From positions 1,802-65,801 of the forward strand of contig LT598455.1 in the NCBI GenBank assembly GCA_900074725.1: a DNA stretch of 64,000 nt. The letters are read 5' to 3'. The position numbers were made by a program, and so were the translations under genes. Numbering within the stretch: the first letter of the stretch is position 1; every line of letters begins with the position of its first letter. Shown piece by piece: positions 57,924-64,000 of this stretch. Source of the stretch: Lachancea dasiensis. Taxonomy: Eukaryota; Ascomycota; Saccharomycetes; Saccharomycetales; Saccharomycetaceae. The notes under the pieces were generated by a model. That model did not search any database and had not been told where the DNA came from. It worked only from the letters and a program-made list of their open reading frames with translations.

Positions 57924-58731
57924 ATGAACAGCACCTTAGAGAGCTTGAGCTCTGACAAGGAAAACCCAGATCTTGTAAAATCGAAAGCGCCTTTGTTTTT
58001 CAATTATCATGAGTTTTCAGTGACGAGGTACTTTGATTTGGAAACTCAATTAATGAGTGATCATCCCCAGGACCTGGCTCTGTGTATTACTCATTTTCCT
58101 AACGTATATACTGCTATGGACTCTCAGCAGTACTTTGAAACTCGGTTGGTGAGAATTCCCCGTCGGTTTGATGTCCACGTAGATGTCCCCAGTTTTTCCA
58201 CACAGCTGCCTGGTCAGGAACCGGCAGCACTAGTAGGTAGCCACGGTGGTGACCGTTTTGTCCCCAGAGGTGTTTACCAAAACCAGGCATTCGGGCTTTG
58301 GTCAGTGAGCCCGCTTAGCAACTATATGACCAGTGCTGAGTTCCGAGAAGTGGTAGATACTGTCAACAACTATCTCCTCAGAGCATACTCCACGGATTCG
58401 TGGTGGAACTTGGCAAGTGCAATACTAGATACTCTCACTTTCCACATGTGGAACTCCATTGCTATTAGAGTGTTCAGGAGCCCACTGCAGGACCTCGAAA
58501 ACTATGTGGAAACGTTAAATGAATCTGCCTCATTCAAAGAAAAAAAATTGCGTTTAATCTCGCCCCGAAGATCGGGATATCTTTCCGTATGTTGTCTGAG
58601 GGTGTTTCCCGCTTGTCGATCCAACTTGATTGGACCATCCGCTAAGAATTTATGACTTTACGAATACTAACCGCTAACGCACATAGCTTGACTTCGAGCT
58701 ACCTAAACCCACATTCGTCGATAGTGACTGA
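57924..58731 (+). CDS. SHR5: Shr5/Erf4, Ras palmitoyltransferase subunit; two exons
   Basis: Exon 1 is 57924-58586 and exon 2 is 58687-58731, giving 235 residues (S. cerevisiae Shr5: 237). The intron of 100 bases starts GTATGT (58587-58592), has a perfect TACTAAC branch site (58665-58671) and ends ACATAG (58686); both exons join in phase 0. Read through, the frame would end in an unrelated Cys-rich tail at 58655, whereas the spliced form ends LDFELPKPTFVDSD. The body has the Erf4 pattern (RVFRSPLQDLENYVETLN near the C-terminus, RIPRRFD in the middle). Shr5/Erf4 stabilises Erf2, the DHHC enzyme that palmitoylates Ras at the ER. S. cerevisiae SHR5 lacks an intron, as far as I recall. Confidence 0.9.
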
Positions 58732-58843
58732 ACAATTTTTTAAGTTAGGTATCGCTCATCGCTAAGAGAAAACCGACTTGACGAGCTCATCGCTTATCAG
58801 TTCTTGGCCTGAATTGATCTTGAAGCTCTTACGTGGTGCAAAA

Positions 58844-60091
58844 ATGAATGGAATATTTGCAATCGAAAAACCGAGTGGCATTTCATCGAGCCAGTTCCTA
58901 TTAAAACTGCAAAACGTCCTGATGAATAGCATGGTATTCTCGAAAGAGATCCAAAGGGCGACTGCTGAAAGAATGCAGCAGTATCAGCGGGAAACTGGGA
59001 AGGTGCCCAGTAAGAGAAAACTGCGCAAAGTGGCCAAAGTGAAAATGGGACACGGCGGAACGCTAGACCCATTGGCGTCTGGGGTATTAGTAGTAGGCGT
59101 GGGATCAGGCACCAAAAAGCTCTCGGAGTATTTATCTGGCACGGTGAAAGTTTATGAAAGCGAGGCACTGTTCGGAGTTTCGACGACATCGGGGGACGTT
59201 GAGGGAGAAATTTTGTCCATGCATGCAGTGAACCATATAACCATGGAAGATCTAAAAACCATGGAGCAGAAATTGGTAGGGTCTTTGAAGCAAACCCCAC
59301 CTATCTTTGCCGCCCTCAAGATGAACGGCAAGCCACTTCATCAGTATGCTCGCGAAGGGCTGCCCTTGCCAAGAGCGATTGAGCCCAGACAGGTAGAAAT
59401 TTACGACTTAAACGTTTTCCCAGATTCTTTAACTACTAATCACAGCTATACATTTTTGAAACCTGTTACGGAGGAAACACAGGAGACCGTGTCGGAGTTC
59501 AATCATAAGCAGAATCTGCTCACAGATAAACTTTACTTCTCCAAACAGTATTGTGACTCACAAGGTTGGGAAAGTGAGGATGCCAGGGTAGATCCCCCAA
59601 TCACATTGAGTGATGAGGATCTCCAAAAGCTGATCGCTCAGGGGGACAACTACAGGGCCCCTCTCCTGCATTTCAAAGCAAAGGTGTCTTCTGGTACTTA
59701 TATCAGGTCTTTAATAAGCGATATCGGTAAGGCCTTGAGATCCTCTTCATACATGGTTAAGCTCATACGTTGTCAGCAACAAGAATGGGCCCTTGATCGA
59801 CACAATGTGTTCAACTTAGAAGATTTCACTGAAAACGACGAAGCCATATGGACGGAGGTCCTGGAAAAAGTTTTAGAAGATGGTTCGTCTGTAGATGTCA
59901 GGAAGGAGTTGAAGAAGGCTCGGGATGATTTCAACAAACGCAAGCAGGACCTCGCCAATCAGGCTGAAAGTGACCTTGGAGCGGCTACCATTACCTCAAC
60001 TGGTTCTGTGGAGGAACATATGCCCTCATCCGCAGGCGCGGGCACCAAGAGATCTTTAGATGAAGAAGAAGAGGCAAACCATAAAGATTAG
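58844..60091 (+). CDS. PUS4: tRNA pseudouridine-55 synthase Pus4
   Basis: A 415-residue TruB-family enzyme making pseudouridine 55 in the T-loop of cytosolic and mitochondrial tRNAs. FAIEKPSGISSSQFL opens the domain, and GHGGTLDPLASGVLVVGVG carries the catalytic Asp75. KVYESEALFGVSTTSGDVEG and QTPPIFAALKMNGKPLHQYAREG are typical. The C-terminal tail is charged. The frame opens at a TTG (58778), but the first ATG at 58844 gives MNGIFAIEKP; S. cerevisiae Pus4 has 403 residues. Its TAG stop (60089-60091) overlaps the TAA stop of the convergent MID1 gene in the four bases TTAG. Confidence 0.95.
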   Translation: MNGIFAIEKPSGISSSQFLLKLQNVLMNSMVFSKEIQRATAERMQQYQRETGKVPSKRKLRKVAKVKMGHGGTLDPLASGVLVVGVGSGTKKLSEYLSGTVKVYESEALFGVSTTSGDVEGEILSMHAVNHITMEDLKTMEQKLVGSLKQTPPIFAALKMNGKPLHQYAREGLPLPRAIEPRQVEIYDLNVFPDSLTTNHSYTFLKPVTEETQETVSEFNHKQNLLTDKLYFSKQYCDSQGWESEDARVDPPITLSDEDLQKLIAQGDNYRAPLLHFKAKVSSGTYIRSLISDIGKALRSSSYMVKLIRCQQQEWALDRHNVFNLEDFTENDEAIWTEVLEKVLEDGSSVDVRKELKKARDDFNKRKQDLANQAESDLGAATITSTGSVEEHMPSSAGAGTKRSLDEEEEANHKD

Positions 60092-61701
60092 GTACTCACG
60101 ATGTGCAGATTGCTCGACGATCCAACAAAGTTGCAAGTGTCGTAGGCTTGACTTTTTTCAAAAACGTTGTAGCTCATATAAAATAAATCCGAATGCGACG
60201 ATCTGCTTGGGCATGAAAATTGGAAGTCGGGCGGGCAATCTGTCACTAGGCTATAGCACATATCGATGCAAGGTAAAATTTCAAAATAATCATTCAAAGG
60301 TTGGATATCCTGATTTAAAAAATTGTTCCTGTTATCATCCTTGTTCCTGTGAATAAAATAATTTGACTGGAACGTTGTACAACGTGGTATACTGACTGCG
60401 CATAACCAGTTTCTGTAAGCATCTGCGCAGTCATCGCAGGATCGCAAGGGTGAATATATGGCGTCTTGCTCTGTATCACACGGAATAATCTGTAGAGCCT
60501 TGCTAAAGTTAGCGTACAAGGACTGTGCAATTTGGTCATACATGAACGCATTGGCAGTCTTATTGTCCCTAGCCAAGCTCGAGGTCGGTACTGAATATGC
60601 CACGCCCTCACAGAAGTCCAGGTCAAAAATTAAAGAGCATGAATTATCATCCATCGTTCGAAAAGTTGATTTCGCAAACAAAACTCCACCATTAGAGTTT
60701 AGCGCCTTTTGGTTGCCAGAAATTTTTTTGGTTAGATATACCACATACGTGGTAGACGCGTTCAAGCCAGTGATGTGAAATTGTTCTTTTACAGAGCCTT
60801 CCCTTACAGTAATAGACTTCCTGATAGCCAGGTCTGTATCGTTACTTGAATCGTCTCCATAAATGGCCGAATAATTCATGGCCGATGTCGCCAGGTAGGG
60901 CCCATTTTCTATTGCGCCAAGCGAGTGGGTCAGTGTAGTGTCAAAATAATCCACGTAGGCATAAGAATATAGGTACAGGTCGTAAAGATCGGTGTTGTAA
61001 ATGGAGTAGTTCGAACTGCTGCTTCCAGTTACGTTTCCTGTTACTAAAAGGGCAGAGTCGTAGTCCGAATCAACAAGCTCAATCCAGGCCCGATTGTCCC
61101 ATTGAAAGACCAAGTCATACTGCGAAACACTGAGAGTGTAATTCCAGAATAAGTCCTGGGTCGCAATCGAAGACACGGCAGCAGACTGTGAAGTCGAATT
61201 GTATACTTCCACCATCAGATACAGGTTGGAGTACTGGGTGGCGTTGTCATTCGTATCTAAGGGACGAATTGCGAGAGCCTCAAAATAGCCCGCTTCGAAG
61301 AGGGCCAGTTTGCCGGGACTGGTCGTGTTTGAAAGGTCTGCTTCATCAAAAGTGTAGTAGACAGCCAGCTGTAGATCTGTAGATGAGTTGAAAAGCGACC
61401 ACGACTGAGTGTTGATATTCCCGCTAAGGAACACCAGCATATCTACGCTCGACATGATACGTGAGTAACTAGAATTGACGGGGAAATTGAAGTACTGGCG
61501 AACACCGACAGATGCGAACGATTCCACGGGGGTCCACTCTTCAATCATCCCTGGGTTGAAGATGGAACTTCCTCCGCTGTCAGAGCTGTTTCCGCTATCA
61601 TAGTCGCTCTCAAGGTTCGTGATTAAACTATCTAACGCCAGATCATCCAGCGAGCCGAGTGCTGTAGTGAGCCAGAATAGCACCCAAATAAGAAAATGCA
61701 T
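60088..61701 (-). CDS. MID1: Mid1, stretch-activated calcium channel subunit
   Basis: A 537-residue secretory protein (S. cerevisiae Mid1: 548). MHFLIWVLFWLTTALG is a signal peptide. Many NxS/T sequons follow, and the C-terminal quarter is rich in cysteine (IPCDTEQDAIYSPLRSCDDC, RNWLCAVSIPRC, LPCIDMCYSLVTDCPP), as in fungal Mid1 proteins. With Cch1 it forms the high-affinity calcium influx channel of the plasma membrane. Identification also rests on order: PUS4, MID1, RFC3 correspond to YNL292W, YNL291C, YNL290W. The coding end overlaps PUS4 by four bases. Confidence 0.95.
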   Translation of the reverse strand: MHFLIWVLFWLTTALGSLDDLALDSLITNLESDYDSGNSSDSGGSSIFNPGMIEEWTPVESFASVGVRQYFNFPVNSSYSRIMSSVDMLVFLSGNINTQSWSLFNSSTDLQLAVYYTFDEADLSNTTSPGKLALFEAGYFEALAIRPLDTNDNATQYSNLYLMVEVYNSTSQSAAVSSIATQDLFWNYTLSVSQYDLVFQWDNRAWIELVDSDYDSALLVTGNVTGSSSSNYSIYNTDLYDLYLYSYAYVDYFDTTLTHSLGAIENGPYLATSAMNYSAIYGDDSSNDTDLAIRKSITVREGSVKEQFHITGLNASTTYVVYLTKKISGNQKALNSNGGVLFAKSTFRTMDDNSCSLIFDLDFCEGVAYSVPTSSLARDNKTANAFMYDQIAQSLYANFSKALQIIPCDTEQDAIYSPLRSCDDCADAYRNWLCAVSIPRCTTFQSNYFIHRNKDDNRNNFLNQDIQPLNDYFEILPCIDMCYSLVTDCPPDFQFSCPSRSSHSDLFYMSYNVFEKSQAYDTCNFVGSSSNLHIVST

Positions 61702-61895
61702 TTACCTACAGGCGAGCTGTCATAAAAATAGCTATGACAAAGAGCCTTGGAGGGCAACAATTTCACGGCAAAATATGGTGCTTGGAGTGCTGAATAGTGA
61801 TAACCGGAATCAGTGAGCCTCGTCAACCAAGAGCTACACAATTAAGCATTCAAAAGAAAGATATACATATATAATATATGAACCAAAAAAATTAA

Positions 61896-61999
61896 CGTCA
61901 CAGACAGGATTCGAACCTGCGCAGGTAAAACCCAATGCCTAACTCGCTTTCGATACGTCGAATAGCAGGGCATCGCCTTAACCACTCGGCCACTGGGAC
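61896..61999 (-). tRNA. tRNA-Ser (anticodon GCU) with 22-base intron
   Basis: Read on the minus strand from 61999 it begins GTCCCAGTGGCCGAGTGG and ends with the T-arm GGTTCGAATCC and CTGTGACG, as in the S. cerevisiae tRNA-Ser(GCU) gene. The anticodon GCT is at 61964-61966. The intron occupies 61941-61962, starting one base after the anticodon as usual. The mature part is 82 bases with the long variable arm of serine tRNAs. Confidence 0.97.
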
Positions 62000-62808
62000 G
62001 CTTATTGATTGTAACTAAGAATAAACAACATACTGTAAGTGCCTGGGACCTGTAACTAGTCTCGTGATTACTGACCACGGCTGCTACATCTTAAAGAGTA
62101 AATGACACTTCTTGATCGTTAGGATGGTTAGTTTTGTTATCAACATTATTTTTTCTATATTCACCGTCATTTTCTGTCTTGCTCCGCAATCTGCCCCTCG
62201 GCTCTTCCCTAGCCTATGTTTATCTTTAGTTTTACCCAATGCAGACATACGTGGTATTAATGCACGATCGTCAAGCTATGCTTCCCGATGAGACTAGTGC
62301 AGATTGATTCACAATATATAACCAGTGCCCAGGGGGAGGGCCCACTGAATCTTTATCAATCGCGCTATTATCATTTCTCTAGTAAAACAAGGCCTGGGCA
62401 TATATATTTCGAATGCAACAGAGAAGCTCTGCTCATACACTTAGCATATCAGGTACGCTGGTTCTTTAGCGGCATGTTCCGGGATTTAAGGATTTACCCA
62501 TGGTGCGATGGCTCCGTTCCGTCTACCGCAGATTAATGTCGCACAATCCATTGCGCCAATTTTAGCCCGTGAAATTTAATATGAAGCTCGGTGATAGAAA
62601 CTTACTATTTAATCAGTAATAACAGTGGAAGAGTAGTGTCATTTGGCTAACCCAAATCTGCTCCCAATCACCTCATCGATACTTTACACAGTATAGAGCT
62701 CGTACATAGTTATGTTGGTTATAGAAGACTAAATAGTCAAGCACAGTGATAGATTTAAGCTATACAAATCAAGTTCACGTCCACAGAACGGTAAGCCCTT
62801 TATATACC
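62000..62808. other. Intergenic region between tRNA-Ser and RFC3
   Basis: An 809-base stretch upstream of the tRNA and of RFC3. No LTR could be defined although this is the usual target zone of Ty-like elements. An 82-codon frame at 62288-62536 is not recognised. The right end is the RFC3 promoter. Confidence 0.45.
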
Positions 62809-63798
62809 ATGAGCCGAACTGCTGAAAACTTACCTTGGATCGAGAAATATAGACCCGAGACCCTTGATGATGTTTATGGTCAAAGCGAAATTGTGGGAAC
62901 GGTGAGGAAATTCGTGAAGGACGGTAGACTTCCTCATCTACTGTTTTATGGACCTCCAGGAACTGGTAAGACGTCAATGATAGTGGCATTGGCGAGAGAG
63001 ATATACGGTAAGAATTACAGAAACATGGTTTTGGAACTGAATGCTTCGGACGACAGAGGTATTGATGTTGTCAGGAATCAGATCAAAGAATTCGCGTCGA
63101 CTCGTCAGATCTTCTCTAAAGGTTTCAAACTCATTATCCTGGACGAAGCGGACGCAATGACGAATGCTGCGCAGAATGCCTTGCGGAGAATTATCGAGAA
63201 ATATACCAAAAATACCAGGTTTTGTATCTTGGCCAATTACGCACATAAGCTGACACCTGCTCTTCTAAGTAGGTGTACAAGGTTCCGCTTTCAACCACTC
63301 TCTCTTGATGCCATTGAAAAACGTGTCAATAGAGTTCTCATAATAGAAAACTTGAAGTTAAGTCCCGAAGCTTTGACCGCGTTATTGAAGCTTGCCAATG
63401 GTGACATGAGAAGAGCCCTCAACGTCTTGCAGGCAAGCAAGGCTACTCTCGACGCTCCAGATTCTGAGCAAGTTACTGAAGACACCGTCTACGACTGTAT
63501 TGGCGCTCCTCACCCTCAGGATATTGAGACAATTTTAGAATCCATTTTGAGAGATGATTGGGGAACCGCGTATTTCACAGTAAACAAAATTCGCAGCAGC
63601 AAGGGCCTTGCCCTTATCGACTTGATTGAAGGAATTGTAAAGGTTCTACAAGAGTACGAATTGAAAGCCGAAACGCGTATTCACTTGCTCAGCAAACTCT
63701 CAGACATCGAGTACGCAATATCTAAAGGTGGTAACGACAAAATCCAGAGCAGTGCGGTAATCGGGGTGATAAAATCTAGTTTCGAACTACAAGCCTAG
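62809..63798 (+). CDS. RFC3: Replication factor C subunit 3
   Basis: A 329-residue AAA+ clamp-loader subunit, collinear with S. cerevisiae Rfc3 (340 residues). ENLPWIEKYRPETLDDVYGQ opens the protein; Walker A is GPPGTGKT at residues 48-55, Walker B is LIILDEADAMT, and the SRC motif appears as LLSRCTRFRF. It loads PCNA on DNA in the nucleus and is shared by the alternative RFC complexes. The frame opens at a GTG (62746); the first ATG at 62809 gives MSRTAENLPW. Confidence 0.97.
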   Translation: MSRTAENLPWIEKYRPETLDDVYGQSEIVGTVRKFVKDGRLPHLLFYGPPGTGKTSMIVALAREIYGKNYRNMVLELNASDDRGIDVVRNQIKEFASTRQIFSKGFKLIILDEADAMTNAAQNALRRIIEKYTKNTRFCILANYAHKLTPALLSRCTRFRFQPLSLDAIEKRVNRVLIIENLKLSPEALTALLKLANGDMRRALNVLQASKATLDAPDSEQVTEDTVYDCIGAPHPQDIETILESILRDDWGTAYFTVNKIRSSKGLALIDLIEGIVKVLQEYELKAETRIHLLSKLSDIEYAISKGGNDKIQSSAVIGVIKSSFELQA

Positions 63799-63886
63799 CT
63801 CATACTTCAAGAGCAGCAAATAAATGAGTAATGTCGATTTATATTATTAGTATGTGTACAGTAATTTACATGGTTTCCTAAAAATT

Positions 63887-64000
63887 CTAGTTGCTTTTTT
63901 CAACGACAGCTTCTTCGTCCACGGAAGCGTTCGTCGTCTCGGATTCACTAGTATGGCTCGACTGCACGTCTTCAAGAGCGACAGCGCTCTCTAGTTTGTA
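63887..64000 (-). CDS. C-terminal end of an unidentified gene (cut by window edge)
   Basis: A minus-strand frame enters from the window edge and ends in TAG at 63887-63889. The 37 visible residues are acidic and rich in Ser, Thr and Val (for example SSHTSESETTNASVDEEAVV, ending EKSN). Such a low-complexity tail is not enough to name the protein. It converges on RFC3 with about 90 bases between. Confidence 0.45.
   Translation of the reverse strand, partial: YKLESAVALEDVQSSHTSESETTNASVDEEAVVEKSN

Noticed and set aside
62000-62808. Solo LTR next to tRNA-Ser
   Set aside because: The zone is a common target for such elements, but no pair of TG...CA ends with a flanking target duplication could be defined by eye.
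1-64000. CRISPR array, rRNA genes, telomeric repeats or centromere
   Set aside because: No regularly spaced repeats, no rRNA sequence, no TG-rich telomere tract and no CDEI/CDEIII pair were seen.

Overview
The window is nuclear DNA of a budding yeast, most likely a member of the Saccharomycetaceae that did not pass through the whole-genome duplication; Lachancea is my best guess at genus but is not proven. Almost all genes are single uninterrupted frames. The one intron found in a protein gene has the yeast signals GTATGT...TACTAAC...AG. The right third interleaves genes that Saccharomyces cerevisiae splits between two sister regions: CLA4/SKM1, MON2, MRX6 (YNL295W), RIM21, MSB3/MSB4, MDY2, SHR5, PUS4, MID1 and RFC3. 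This is the single ancestral order expected before duplication, read from memory of the S. cerevisiae map. Two tRNA genes (Asp-GUC and an intron-containing Ser-GCU) lie in this part. Layout: 1-43.2 kb is an accessory, probably subtelomeric, arm; 43.2-64 kb is a dense conserved arm. 

Accessory arm, left part (1-23.4 kb): an amino-acid permease, an ARG4-type argininosuccinate lyase, a second divergent lyase in convergent orientation whose start carries a one-base frame problem, a Dal5-type permease, long gene-poor stretches with gene relics, an eEF1B-gamma-like GST protein, a DUP/COS-family membrane protein, an orphan maltose-type permease, a flavocytochrome b2 (CYB2 type) and an Mch-type transporter. 

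Accessory arm, middle part (23.7-42.1 kb): this looks like a scavenging cluster. It holds a second Dal5-type permease, a type B carboxylesterase, a Zn2Cys6 regulator, a secreted or vacuolar M20 peptidase, an ACC deaminase with all diagnostic residues, a DHA2/VBA-type transporter, a CHA1-type serine/threonine deaminase, a short-chain dehydrogenase, another ARG4 copy (about 93% identical to the first) and an aromatic-ring-type FAD monooxygenase. Several encoded reactions release ammonia and 2-oxo acids. Their promoters share GATAAG elements and a near-palindromic CGGGTG-N2-CACCCG element, so nitrogen-responsive control plus a dedicated zinc-cluster regulator is a reasonable hypothesis. 

The strongest points for a second look are the three argininosuccinate lyases, the genuine-looking ACC deaminase inside a co-regulated cluster, the shared palindromic operator, the small 3' intron of SHR5, and a repeated pair of gene-start relics. 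Start codons were moved to the first plausible ATG wherever the open frame began with TTG or GTG.
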